Positions 35,381 through 44,354 of a stretch of DNA of 64,000 nt are shown here, one piece after another. The notes under the pieces were generated by a model that was not told where the DNA came from, made no database searches, and saw only the letters and a list, made by a program, of their open reading frames with translations. Position numbers and translations under genes: made by a program. This DNA comes from Stenotrophomonas sp. ZAC14D1_NAIMI4_1 (GTDB taxonomy: Bacteria; Pseudomonadota; Gammaproteobacteria; Xanthomonadales; Xanthomonadaceae): assembly GCF_003086775.1 (NCBI RefSeq), contig NZ_CP026001.1:2382407-2446406 (forward strand), given 5' to 3'. Position 1 is the stretch's first letter. Every line of letters begins with the position of its first letter.

Positions 35381-37329
35381 CCCATTGCACCCCAGAACGA
35401 GGTCAGTTCATTGGTCGGCGCGGCGTGCAGCGCCGCATGGCCGTGCGCACCGTGGGCACCGCAGGGCGCGCCGTGGTGGTGGTGATGGGCCATGGCCAGG
35501 CCGGTGGCGGTGCCGCCGACGTGGTAGCCACCGAACTTGTTGACCGGCGACCAGTCCGGCATCGCCGGCGGCAGCGGTGCAGCGAGGCCTTCGAAATCGC
35601 CATCGGAGTGCACGATCCTGCCGCCGACCACGGTCAGCAGGCTGGTGATATCGGCAATCTGGCTGTCGTCGACGCGGAAGAAATCCGAGGACAGGATGCT
35701 GAAGTCCGCCAGCTGGCCGACCTTCAGGGTGCCCTTGGTGTTCTCGTCACCCGAGAACCACGCGCTGCCCTGCGTCCACAGGCGCAGCGCCTGTTCGCGT
35801 TCGAGCAGGTTCTCTTCGCCATACAGCGCCAACCCACCCACGGTGCGTCCGGTCACCAGCCATGACAGCGCCACCCACGGGTTATAGCTGGCCACGCGGG
35901 TGGCATCGGTACCGGCACCCACCGGCACGCCTTCGGCCAGCATGCGCTTGACCGGCGGTGTGTGCCGCGCGGCCTGCACGCCGTAGCGCTCGACGAACGC
36001 CTCGCCCTGGTAGGCCATGCGGTGCTGCACGGCAATGCCGCCGCCCAGCGCACGGATGCGCTCGATGTTGCGCGGGGTGATGGTTTCGGCGTGGTCGATG
36101 AACCAGCGCAGGCCGTCGAACGGGATTTCGCGGTTCACCTGCTCGTACACGTCGAGGATGCGGGTGATGCTCTCGTCATACGTGGCGTGGATGCGGAATG
36201 GCCAGCGTTTCTGCACCAGCAGCTTGACCACGTCGTGCAGTTCGGGCTCCAGCTCCGGCGGCAGTTCCGGGCGCGGTTCGTTGAACAGCTCGAAATCAGC
36301 CGTCGAGAACACCAGCATTTCGCCGGCCCCGTTGTGGCGCAGCAGGTCATCACCCTGGCGCGGCGTGAGCATGTCCGTCCAGCGCTCGAAGTCGGCCATC
36401 TCCTGGCCCTGCTTCTGGGTGAACAGGTTGTAGGCGATGCGTACGGTCAGCTGGTCATCGCGGTGCAGCTGTTCGATGACCTGGTAGTCCTCGGGGTAAT
36501 TCTGGAAGCCACCACCGGCATCGATCACCGAGGTGATGCCCAGCCGGTTCAGCTCGCGCATGAAGTGGCGGGTGGAATTGGCCTGGTACTCGATCGGCAG
36601 GCGCGGGCCTTTGGCCAGGGTTGCGTACAGGATGAGCGCGTTGGGCTTGGCCAGCAGCAGGCCGGTCGGGTTGCCCAGCGAGTCGCGCACGATCTGGCCA
36701 CCCGGCGGATCCTTCGTATCCTTGGTGTAGCCCGCCGCGCGCAGCGCCGCGCGATTCAGCAGTGCGCGGTCGTACAGGTGCAGCAGGAACACCGGCGTGT
36801 CCGGTGCGATGTCGTTGAGTTCCTGCAGCGTCGGCAGGCGCTTCTCGGTGAACTGCGCGGCAGTGAAACCACCGACCACGCGCACCCATTGCGGTGCCGG
36901 GGTGCGGTCGACCTGGGCCTTCAGCATGGCCATGGCATCGGCCAGCGAGCGCAGGCCATCCCAGCGCAGTTCCAGGTTGTAGTTCAGGCCACCGCGGATC
37001 AGGTGGGTGTGGCTGTCGTTGAGTCCGGGGATGAGCCGGCGCCCCTGGCCGTCGAGGATGGTCGCCTCGGCGGCCCAGCCCCGCATGACCTCTTCGTTGG
37101 TGCCCACGGCCACGATTCGGCCATCCTGCACGGCCAGCGCCTCTGCATGCGGCATGGCCGGGTCGAGGGTGGTGATGCGGGCGTTGCGGATGACCAGGGT
37201 GCTCATCCGCTTGCTTTGTTCGGGCGAGAACACCTTGGCGAAGCTGCGGCCGACGAAGCCCATGGCCAGGGCGGCGCCTGCGCCGACGATGACGTTGCGG
37301 CGCGACGGGAGAATCGGTTCGTCACTCAT
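35359..37329 (-). CDS. Tat-exported amidohydrolase, YtcJ type, with His/Cys-rich tail
   Basis: The 656-residue protein is an amidohydrolase-superfamily enzyme of the YtcJ branch. A twin-arginine signal (SRRNVIVGAGAALAMG) opens it; the metal site shows NDSHTHL, RIHATYDESI and DHAETI, with Asp in GAGTDATRV. The C-terminus is odd: after the barrel come MAHHHHHGAPCGAHGAHGH and CSCFAF, a His/Cys-rich extension that could bind metal. The start overlaps the DoxX stop (ATGA). The operon context suggests hydrolysis of an amide or cyclic compound in the periplasm. Confidence 0.92.
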   Translation of the reverse strand: MSDEPILPSRRNVIVGAGAALAMGFVGRSFAKVFSPEQSKRMSTLVIRNARITTLDPAMPHAEALAVQDGRIVAVGTNEEVMRGWAAEATILDGQGRRLIPGLNDSHTHLIRGGLNYNLELRWDGLRSLADAMAMLKAQVDRTPAPQWVRVVGGFTAAQFTEKRLPTLQELNDIAPDTPVFLLHLYDRALLNRAALRAAGYTKDTKDPPGGQIVRDSLGNPTGLLLAKPNALILYATLAKGPRLPIEYQANSTRHFMRELNRLGITSVIDAGGGFQNYPEDYQVIEQLHRDDQLTVRIAYNLFTQKQGQEMADFERWTDMLTPRQGDDLLRHNGAGEMLVFSTADFELFNEPRPELPPELEPELHDVVKLLVQKRWPFRIHATYDESITRILDVYEQVNREIPFDGLRWFIDHAETITPRNIERIRALGGGIAVQHRMAYQGEAFVERYGVQAARHTPPVKRMLAEGVPVGAGTDATRVASYNPWVALSWLVTGRTVGGLALYGEENLLEREQALRLWTQGSAWFSGDENTKGTLKVGQLADFSILSSDFFRVDDSQIADITSLLTVVGGRIVHSDGDFEGLAAPLPPAMPDWSPVNKFGGYHVGGTATGLAMAHHHHHGAPCGAHGAHGHAALHAAPTNELTSFWGAMGCSCFAF

Positions 37330-37769
37330 GATCTTCCATCCAGGTTCGAGGCCCGCAGGCCATCAATGGAGAAACGACCGCCGCCGAGCAGCGCGACCGA
37401 AAGCAGTGCCGCCAGCCACATCAGCGGGTATTCCACGCCCGTGCCCATCCAGAACCAGCCGTGCGGCAGCGCGATCCACACCGTGGTGGCGATGAAGCCG
37501 GCGGCAACGATCGCGGAGATGCGGGTCCAGGCGCCAAGCAGCACGGTCAGGCCGAACAGGCTCTGTACCACGGCCAGCACCAGGGCGACGGCCGGCGTGG
37601 CCGGCAGGCCGAACTGGGCCAGCTCCTGCACGAAGCCGCCCAGGCCCGGGCCGCCGAACCAGCCGAACAGCTTGCCCAGGCCGTGCGGCAGCAGGAAGCC
37701 GCCCGCACTGAGCCGCAGAAGGAGCACGGCAGCATCACGTTGAAGGTTCACTTCTGCGGCCTTTTTCAT
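37326..37769 (-). CDS. DoxX-family membrane protein
   Basis: A 147-residue protein with four hydrophobic segments and the DoxX opening LLRLSAGGFLLPHGLGKLFG, plus GLTVLLGAWTRISA. DoxX proteins are inner-membrane partners in redox or thiosulfate-quinone chemistry, and often accompany exported hydrolases. It is coupled at both ends: TGATG with the isochorismatase-like gene and ATGA with the amidohydrolase gene. Its own role here is unknown. Confidence 0.93.
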   Translation of the reverse strand: MKKAAEVNLQRDAAVLLLRLSAGGFLLPHGLGKLFGWFGGPGLGGFVQELAQFGLPATPAVALVLAVVQSLFGLTVLLGAWTRISAIVAAGFIATTVWIALPHGWFWMGTGVEYPLMWLAALLSVALLGGGRFSIDGLRASNLDGRS

Positions 37770-38425
37770 CAGTGGCCGCCTTCCTGCGCGCCGAACATGG
37801 CCTTGGCGTACTGGATGCCGATGCCGTAGCCGCCGTCGTGGTCACGGGCGATGCCGGTGGTCAGGCCATAGGTCTCGCCGCGTGCCCAGTCGCGCTGCAG
37901 TTCCAGCAGGTACTGCACGCTGGTGATCGGGCGCGCGCCGGCCTGCACCATGCGGGTGATGGCACGCTCGTGCGCTTCGTCGCTGACATCGCCGCAGGCA
38001 TCGGTGATCACGTAGACCTCGAAGCCCTGCTCCAGCGCCGACAGGGTCGGGCCGACGATGCACACGCTGGTCCACAGACCCGCCAGCACCAGACGCTGCT
38101 TGCCGATGCGGTTGATCTCATCGATGACCGGCTGGTCTTCCCAGGTATTCATCGAGGTGCGGTCGAACACAGCCTGGCCGGGGAAGATCTCCGGCAGTTC
38201 CGGGAACATCGGGCCGGAGAACGACTGCTCGGCAACCGTGGTCAGCACCACCGGCACGTTGAAGCCCTTGGCGCCCTTGCTGATCAGCGACACGTTGTTG
38301 CGCAGCGCGGAGATGTCGATGGTGTGGGTGGCGAACGCCATCTGCGACTGGAAGTCGATCAGCACCAGGGCGTGGTCGGTCGGGGAAAGCAGGCCCTTGG
38401 CAGGCGTGGCGGTAGCGGTGGTCAT
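37769..38425 (-). CDS. Isochorismatase-like cysteine hydrolase (YcaC type)
   Basis: A 218-residue cysteine hydrolase. The triad looks complete: Asp in LVLIDFQSQM, a Lys region near SKGAKGF, and the nucleophile Cys in LWTSVCIVG. It matches YcaC-like hydrolases, which act on small amides or nitriles in the cytoplasm. AAGGA lies seven bases before the ATG at 38425. It is the first structural gene after the AraC regulator, 19 bases away, and is coupled to DoxX. Confidence 0.93.
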   Translation of the reverse strand: MTTATATPAKGLLSPTDHALVLIDFQSQMAFATHTIDISALRNNVSLISKGAKGFNVPVVLTTVAEQSFSGPMFPELPEIFPGQAVFDRTSMNTWEDQPVIDEINRIGKQRLVLAGLWTSVCIVGPTLSALEQGFEVYVITDACGDVSDEAHERAITRMVQAGARPITSVQYLLELQRDWARGETYGLTTGIARDHDGGYGIGIQYAKAMFGAQEGGH

Positions 38426-38444
38426 GTCGATGTCCTTTGGGGGT

Positions 38445-38816
38445 TCAGGTGCTTCGTGCGGAGTAAAGCGTGGGGGTGCAGCCCATTTCTTCGCGGAAAC
38501 ACCGCACGAAATGGCTCTGGTCGAAGAAGCCGAACTGGGCTGCGATCTGGGCGATGGGCTGGCGGCGCCGGTGCAGCGCCAGGCTGGCCTGCTGGATGCG
38601 CGTGCGGCGGACATACCGGGATGGCGTGGTTCCCAGCCCGGTGCGGAACAGGCGCGAAAGGTGGAAGCGGCTCACGCAGGCGGCGGCCGCCACGTCCTCG
38701 ATGCGCAGTGGCGTGTCCAGGTGGCACGCGATGTAGCGCAGGGCGCGAGCCAGTGCCGCGCTCTGGCTGTGTGCCTTCGCTGGCCGCGCGGCATCGGAGG
38801 GGACGGTGTGGGCCAT
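38445..38816 (-). CDS. One-domain AraC-family regulator
   Basis: This 123-residue protein contains only the two HTH motifs of AraC proteins: IEDVAAAACVSRFHLSRLFR and IAQIAAQFGFFDQSHFVRCF, with GTTPSRYVRRTRI between. There is no sensory domain, as in MarA/SoxS. It heads the operon, 19 bases before the isochorismatase-like gene, so it probably controls the run down to 32460. The ATG at 38816 is the longest in-frame start. Confidence 0.93.
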   Translation of the reverse strand: MAHTVPSDAARPAKAHSQSAALARALRYIACHLDTPLRIEDVAAAACVSRFHLSRLFRTGLGTTPSRYVRRTRIQQASLALHRRRQPIAQIAAQFGFFDQSHFVRCFREEMGCTPTLYSARST

Positions 38817-38896
38817 CGACCGCAGGGATTCGTGGGGGCAGCACAGCTTGCCGGTGCCTCGCCCAACGGCGTAGCCCTGTTGGTTGGCCGCGTTGG

Positions 38897-39238
38897 TTAC
38901 TCTTTCGGGTTACGACCCACGCCTACCAGATCGATCACACGGCGGCCGAAGGAGCACGCATCCAGCGAATACGCACCTGGCCCTAGCAGCAGCAAGCCCA
39001 GTGGAAGCAGCACCAGTGCGGTCAGTGGTCCGGTCCAGAGCATCACGCCGGTCGCCAGCAGCACCGCGAACAACGTCAGCCATCCGGCCGCGACGAGGGC
39101 CGAGACCAGCAGCGATGCCGCGGTGTGCCAGGGGTCATCGCCGATCGACAGGCACAGCGATGCGGCCAGGCACAGGCGCATCCAGAGCAGCCCGATGCCG
39201 GGCGCCCTGTCAGGGAACATTACGTAGAGCCGCTGCAA
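38897..39238 (-). CDS. Small DoxX-like membrane protein
   Basis: A 113-residue membrane protein with about three or four hydrophobic segments. The start FPDRAPGIGLLWMRL resembles a family of short DoxX-like proteins, but the similarity is limited. A second ATG at 39220 (MFPDRAP) is equally possible and fits the family start better. It lies 80 bases upstream of the AraC gene on the same strand and is divergent from the histidine kinase gene. Function unknown. Confidence 0.6.
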   Translation of the reverse strand: MQRLYVMFPDRAPGIGLLWMRLCLAASLCLSIGDDPWHTAASLLVSALVAAGWLTLFAVLLATGVMLWTGPLTALVLLPLGLLLLGPGAYSLDACSFGRRVIDLVGVGRNPKE

Positions 39239-39466
39239 GATCGCTCCCCCTGAGCCATGAAGCGCATTAGTAGCCGATGTAATCGGTTTCCACCTGCCCC
39301 GAACGGGGTATGTCGGGCCCTTGAGCAGTGCGGGCGACTACTGCCATTTCGTTATGGCTGCGCGGCGTGAGCGGGTGCTAAGCTCGGCCCGCTCCCTGCT
39401 GGCTGGCCGCTGTCCGCGCCCTCGGGGCCATTCCCTACCCCGCAGTATCCCCGCCGTATTTCCCGC

Positions 39467-42400
39467 ATGATTCTCTGCCGCGCCTTTCCCCGTCGCTCGC
39501 TCCGCGGGCTCCTGCTGAGCGCGTTGCTGGCGGTGTGTCCGGTTGCCTGGGCCACGCAGAACCCTCCGGTGCACGCCGGTTTCAGTGGTTACAACCACAC
39601 GGCATGGCGGGCGGGCCAGGGCGCACCCGGTGATATCTGGGATATCCAGCAGGACGAAACCGGCCGGCTGTGGCTGGCCACGGGTTCGGGCCTCTATACC
39701 TTCGATGGCCAGCGCTTCGAGCGCCAGGAAAGCGTGGCCGGCGCCGGCGCGCCCTCGCTGAACATGATCACGCTGTTTGCCGATCGCCCCGGCAGCATGT
39801 GGATCGGCTACTACCACGCAGGCATCGGGCACCTGACCGAGGGCAGCACGCTGAAGACCTACCAGCGCGGCGAAGGCGTGCCGCCCGGCGTGGTGTCCAG
39901 CTTTGCCTATGACGACCAGGGCGTGCTGTGGGCGGCCGTGGAGCAAGGCCTTCGGCGCTTCAGGAATGGGCGCTGGGAGAAGCTGCCGGCCTCGATGGGC
40001 GTGCCCGAACGGCGCGGCCACTGGCTGCTGAAGGATTCGCGCGGCACCTTCTGGGCGCTGGTCGGCCAGCAGGTCTGGTACATCCCCAAGGGCGGTGCGA
40101 CGTTCATTGCGACCGGCATCGGCGTCGCACAGATGTCCACACTCGCCGAGAGCCCTTCGGGCGAAATCTGGCTGGCCGACCGCGGTCGCGGCACGATGCC
40201 GATCGCCGATGCCCACGGCATGCTGGCCGAGGCCGAGCGCGAGGCGCGCCGCCTGCCCGGCATCATCGCCAGCCGCCTGCATTTCACCGCCGATGGTGTC
40301 ATGTGGGCGCCGATGCGCGGCATCGACGGTGTCGGCGGCGCGGCGCGGGTGATCTTCGACGGCAAGACGGCGGTGTCGATGGAAACCTTCAACGTCGCCC
40401 AGGGCCTGACTTCCCCGGCGGCGGTGCCCGTGTTCGAGGATCGCGAAGGCAACATCTGGATCGGAACCAATCTCGGCCTCAGCCGCTTCCGCGCGCAGAG
40501 CGTACGCACGCTCAGCGAGGGGCCAACCGATCCGTACCGCGTGGTCGGGCGCAACACCGCGGGCGAACTGCTCGGCTATGGTGAGGATCCCGTTCCCTAC
40601 GCCCTGCAGCGGCAGACGCTCGGCCTGCCGCGTGCCGGCCTGCAGACGGCGGCCCTCCGCAACAGCACGCCGTTCTGGCAGTTTGAATGGACCAACCTGG
40701 TCATGCGGCGCGGGCGCGAGCTGCAGCGCATCCAGTTTCCCGGCTCGGCTCAAGGCCTGCAGCCGCAGGCGCTGTACTTTCCCAATGCGCACGAAGCCTG
40801 GGCCTGCGTGCAGGGAACCTTCCTCAGCCATTACGACCATGGCGCGTGGCGCAGCCCGGTGGACCTGCAGCGCAACAGCTGCAGCGCGCTGGCCGCGGAT
40901 GGTCGGGGCGGCCTGATCGCCGGGTTCGCCGATGGTGCCGTTGCGCTTTACGACGGCAAGCGGCTGCACACGCTGGGAAAGGCCGATGGACTGGACGTCG
41001 GGCCGATCACCTCGATCCTGGCGGCGGGCGACCTGCTGCTGGTTGCCGGTGAGAAGGGCCTGGCCATTCGCAGTGGCGCGAAGGCGTTCGGCGAGGTCAG
41101 GACCGATATCGCCGGCGTGCTGGAAGGCATCACCGGCATCGTGGTCGATCGCTCACGGCAGCTCTGGCTCAACGGCGGCCGCGGCCTGGTTCGGCTCGAT
41201 CTTTCCACCGCCCTTGAGAGCGCGACCCAGGGCATCGTGGTCTCCCCGCGCCTGTTCGATGATGTCGATGGCATGCCGGGCGTCGCACTGCAGAGCGGGC
41301 CGCTGCCCACCGCGCAGCTTTCACCGGATGGCCTGCTGTGGCTGGGCACCAACCAGGGCCTGGCATGGCTGGACACCCTGAAGCCCAACCGCAGCCGATC
41401 CGCACCAGTCACCAGCATCGGCAACATCCACTATGGCGATGAGCAGGAGCCGCTGGCGGACGGTGCGACGATTCCGGCTGGCATCACCCAGCTGCAGATC
41501 GATTTCATCGCCCAGTCCCTTGCCCGGCCGGAACGCAATCGCTACCGCTACCGCCTGTCCCGCGTCGATGCCGGCTGGCGCGATGCCGGCAGTGCCACCA
41601 CCGCGTACTACACCAACCTTGGGCCCGGCACCTACACCTTCGAGGTCATCGCGGCCAGCGAGGATGGCGTCTGGGGTACTGCACCGACCACGGCGAGCTT
41701 CACCATCGAGCCGCTGCTGACGCAGACGTTCTGGTTCCGCAGCCTGGTGGCCATTGCCATCATCCTGCTGATTGCAGCGGCCGCACGCATGCGCGCGAGA
41801 AACATCACCGCGCTGGTGAAGGCGCGCTACGAGGAGCGCCTGCACGAGCGCGAACGCATCGCGCGCGACCTGCATGACACCCTGCTGCAGGGCAGCCAGG
41901 GGCTGTTGCTGCGGCTGCATGCAATCAGCGTGATGCCTGCCCTGCCCCCCGGTGCACAGGAGCGCCTGGAATCAGCCATGCACGCCGCCGAAGACAGCCT
42001 GCGCGAGGGCCGCGACCGCGTCACCGCGCTGCGCCAGGAAGCGGACCACCGCGCCGATCTTGCCGCTGCCCTGTCGGACGTGTTCCGCCAGGACACGCAA
42101 CCCGATGACCGCCGGCTGCGCGTGACCGTGGAGGGTGAGCCGACCCGGATCCGTACCGAGGCACTGGAAGAGATCTACCTGATCGGCCGCGAGGCCATCC
42201 GCAACGCCATCGAGCACTCGGGCGCCTCGGCCATCGAGGTGGAGATTGCCTACGGCACGACGTTCCGCCTGCATGTGCGTGACGATGGCCAGGGCATGGC
42301 GCCGGACCGGGTGCGGGAAGGCCACTGGGGCCTGCAGGGCATGCGCGAACGTGCCTTGCGCCTGGGCGCGGAGCTGAAGATCTGGTCGCGCCCTGGGCTG

Positions 42401-42496
42401 GGGACCGAGGTTGCGCTGTCCATTTCCACGCACCGATTGAACCATTCCCGGGCGGCCGCGCCGTGGTCGCGGCTGCTGAAACGGCTGAGGAGCTGA
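39467..42496 (+). CDS. Sensor histidine kinase with periplasmic beta-propeller (HisKA_3 type)
   Basis: The 1009-residue inner-membrane sensor has a signal segment (SLRGLLLSALLAVCPVAWA), then about 600 residues of two-component-regulator propeller repeats (IWDIQQDETGRLWLATGSG, NIWIGTNLGLSRFR), a Y_Y_Y-type domain (YRYRLSRVD, GTYTFEVIA), one transmembrane helix (FRSLVAIAIILLIAAAARM) and a NarX-type kinase: His in ERIARDLHDTLLQG, then EIYLIGREAIRNAIEH, DDGQGM and GLQGMRERA. Such sensors detect sugars or polysaccharide breakdown products in other genera. One base separates it from the response regulator gene; they form a pair. Confidence 0.95.
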   Translation: MILCRAFPRRSLRGLLLSALLAVCPVAWATQNPPVHAGFSGYNHTAWRAGQGAPGDIWDIQQDETGRLWLATGSGLYTFDGQRFERQESVAGAGAPSLNMITLFADRPGSMWIGYYHAGIGHLTEGSTLKTYQRGEGVPPGVVSSFAYDDQGVLWAAVEQGLRRFRNGRWEKLPASMGVPERRGHWLLKDSRGTFWALVGQQVWYIPKGGATFIATGIGVAQMSTLAESPSGEIWLADRGRGTMPIADAHGMLAEAEREARRLPGIIASRLHFTADGVMWAPMRGIDGVGGAARVIFDGKTAVSMETFNVAQGLTSPAAVPVFEDREGNIWIGTNLGLSRFRAQSVRTLSEGPTDPYRVVGRNTAGELLGYGEDPVPYALQRQTLGLPRAGLQTAALRNSTPFWQFEWTNLVMRRGRELQRIQFPGSAQGLQPQALYFPNAHEAWACVQGTFLSHYDHGAWRSPVDLQRNSCSALAADGRGGLIAGFADGAVALYDGKRLHTLGKADGLDVGPITSILAAGDLLLVAGEKGLAIRSGAKAFGEVRTDIAGVLEGITGIVVDRSRQLWLNGGRGLVRLDLSTALESATQGIVVSPRLFDDVDGMPGVALQSGPLPTAQLSPDGLLWLGTNQGLAWLDTLKPNRSRSAPVTSIGNIHYGDEQEPLADGATIPAGITQLQIDFIAQSLARPERNRYRYRLSRVDAGWRDAGSATTAYYTNLGPGTYTFEVIAASEDGVWGTAPTTASFTIEPLLTQTFWFRSLVAIAIILLIAAAARMRARNITALVKARYEERLHERERIARDLHDTLLQGSQGLLLRLHAISVMPALPPGAQERLESAMHAAEDSLREGRDRVTALRQEADHRADLAAALSDVFRQDTQPDDRRLRVTVEGEPTRIRTEALEEIYLIGREAIRNAIEHSGASAIEVEIAYGTTFRLHVRDDGQGMAPDRVREGHWGLQGMRERALRLGAELKIWSRPGLGTEVALSISTHRLNHSRAAAPWSRLLKRLRS

Positions 42497-42497
42497 C

Positions 42498-43148
42498 ATG
42501 AACCTTCCGATCCGCATCCTGGTCGTGGACGATCACCCCCTGCTGCGCGAAGGCCTGCTGGCCCTGCTGCAGAGCAGCCCCGACATGGAGCTGGTGGCCG
42601 AGGCCGGCGATGGCGTGCAGGCCGTCAGCGCCTACTTCGAACATCGCCCGGACGTGGTGCTGATGGACCTGCAGATGCCGCGCATGGATGGCATCGAGGC
42701 GATTGCACGGATACGTGCCACCGCGCCGGAAGCGCGCATCATCGTGCTGACCACTTACAGCGGCGATGCGAAGGCGGTGAAGGCACTGCACGCCGGTGCA
42801 AGCGCCTACCTGCTGAAGGACATGCTGCGCCACGACCTGCTGTCGACCATCCGCCTGGTGCATTCCGGCAGGCGCGTCCCGTTGCCGGCCGAGGTGGCCA
42901 CCAACATCGCTGCACATGTCACCCACGACGCGCTGTCGCCCCGGGAGATCGAAATCCTGGTGCTGGTTGCCGCCGGCTGTTCCAACAAGCGCATTGGCGA
43001 CCAGCTGGGCATTTCCGAGCAGACGGTGAAGGCGCACATGAAGAATTCGATGGGCAAGCTGGGCGCGCGCGATCGGACGCATGCTGTGACGTTGTCACTG
43101 CAGCGCGGGATCCTCAGCCTGGGCGACGACGGCCTGGAGCCGCACTGA
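42498..43148 (+). CDS. NarL-type response regulator (LuxR HTH)
   Basis: A 216-residue regulator with a receiver (ILVVDDHPLLREG, phospho-Asp in VLMDLQMP, Thr in LTTYSGD, Lys in LLKDML) and a LuxR-type HTH (LSPREIEILVLVAAGCSNKRI, ISEQTVKAHMKN). It is the partner of the propeller kinase just upstream. An inverted repeat follows its stop. Target genes are not evident; the membrane genes after it are candidates. Confidence 0.96.
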   Translation: MNLPIRILVVDDHPLLREGLLALLQSSPDMELVAEAGDGVQAVSAYFEHRPDVVLMDLQMPRMDGIEAIARIRATAPEARIIVLTTYSGDAKAVKALHAGASAYLLKDMLRHDLLSTIRLVHSGRRVPLPAEVATNIAAHVTHDALSPREIEILVLVAAGCSNKRIGDQLGISEQTVKAHMKNSMGKLGARDRTHAVTLSLQRGILSLGDDGLEPH

Positions 43149-43149
43149 C

Positions 43150-43182
43150 CCGCCTGGGTAGATTTACTGAGGCCGCAGGCGG
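43150..43182. terminator. Inverted repeat after response regulator
   Basis: CCGCCTG (43150-43156) pairs with CAGGCGG (43176-43182) around a 19-base loop. It lies just after the stop codon; there is no T-run, so termination is only possible. Confidence 0.3.
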
Positions 43183-43251
43183 ATGCCTCCACGCCGCATT
43201 CATGGCTGCCGCGCAAGGCTGCTGCAGGTCATCCCGACCCGGTGCGCCGCC

Positions 43252-43611
43252 ATGTTGCCTGCCACTGTTCGACGCTTTGCCATCCTGTTGTTCGAGCGCG
43301 GCGTGCTGCAGCAGGTCTTCGAGAACGCACGCAATCTCGCCGTGGCCTCGCTCATCACCGCGGCAGGCCTGGAGGTCGTGCGCTCCAGCCCTGGCGAGCT
43401 CGATCTGGCCAACCCCACCATCGTTGGCTATTTCGTGACCGCGATCGGTGCGGGCCTGTTGCTGCTCAATCTCTCGGACGGATTGTGGCGGCTGGGCAAG
43501 CTGAAATCGCACCTGACGCTGCAGCTCCTGCTGTGCGCGGCGTACGTGTTCATCACCCTGCGTGTTGCCCAGCTTGTGTTGAGCCTGAAGGCGACCAGCG
43601 GGCTGCTCTAG
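43252..43611 (+). CDS. Small membrane protein of unknown function
   Basis: A 119-residue protein with three or so hydrophobic segments (NLAVASLITAAGLEV, IVGYFVTAIGAGLLLLNL, LQLLLCAAYVFITLRV). No family was recognised with confidence. The ATG at 43252 is chosen over an in-frame ATG at 43183 because the extra leader is basic and low in complexity. It follows the response regulator on the same strand and may be a separate unit. Confidence 0.6.
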   Translation: MLPATVRRFAILLFERGVLQQVFENARNLAVASLITAAGLEVVRSSPGELDLANPTIVGYFVTAIGAGLLLLNLSDGLWRLGKLKSHLTLQLLLCAAYVFITLRVAQLVLSLKATSGLL

Positions 43612-43739
43612 CGCCGCCCGGCGTGAAGGAATCCAGCCGGTTCCTGCGTACTTTTCCTGAGCGCGCATGCCGGCCGTTGGCGGCATAGTAGCCGGGTACG
43701 GCTGGCACTGGATCCGGCTCTCATCCTGGGGACGCGCTC

Positions 43740-44354
43740 ATGACTGTGCTCTCTCGCCTCGGCAACGATCCCACTTCCATCGGCGTGGCCATGCAGGCCC
43801 GGTGGCGGCTCATGCTGGTACTCGGCGCCGTACTGGTGGTGCTGGGCATCCTTGGCCTGTACGCATCCTCGCTGGTGGCGCATGCCATGACCCTGCTGGT
43901 GGCGGCATTGCTGGTCATCGCCGGTGCGTTGCAGCTGTCGCAGGCGTTCCTGCTGCGCGGCATGCTCAGCTTCGCCATCACCATCGCGCTGGGTGCCGCC
44001 CAGGTCATTGCCGGCGTGGCGATCTACACCCATCCCGAGTGGGCGGCCTACGCGATCGCGCTGACGGTCACGGTGGTACTGGCGGTGCAGGCTCTGGCCC
44101 TGATCGGGCTGGCGCTGCGCTTTGAAGCAGGCGGCAAGCGCTGGGTGCCGCTGGTATCCGGGCTGGCGGCACTGGTGGCGGCCTTCCTCTCGGTGGCCGG
44201 GGTGGCGTGGGCCGGGCGCGCGTCGGCGTCGTGGGGCGTAGGCCTCGCGCTGCTCTCGATGGGCCTGGCCTATATCGGCATTGCCTTGCTGCTGCGGCGT
44301 GACCGTGCGCGTGGGCGCGGCGGCCCGGGGGGTCAGAACGCGCCTTCCAGGTAG
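43740..44354 (+). CDS. HdeD/DUF308-family membrane protein
   Basis: A 204-residue inner-membrane protein with six hydrophobic segments in three pairs, the HdeD layout (RWRLMLVLGAVLVVLGILGL, LLVIAGALQLSQAFLLRG, VIAGVAIYTHPEWAA). HdeD proteins are linked to acid or general stress. The C-terminus is short and Gly/Arg-rich. Its 3' end overlaps the convergent mipA-like gene by 22 bases. Confidence 0.9.
   Translation: MTVLSRLGNDPTSIGVAMQARWRLMLVLGAVLVVLGILGLYASSLVAHAMTLLVAALLVIAGALQLSQAFLLRGMLSFAITIALGAAQVIAGVAIYTHPEWAAYAIALTVTVVLAVQALALIGLALRFEAGGKRWVPLVSGLAALVAAFLSVAGVAWAGRASASWGVGLALLSMGLAYIGIALLLRRDRARGRGGPGGQNAPSR

Noticed and set aside
43157..43168. GGTAGATTTACT also found at 59830-59841
   Set aside because: A shared 12-mer, but the second copy is mostly the stop region of the AraC gene and neither forms a hairpin; likely chance.
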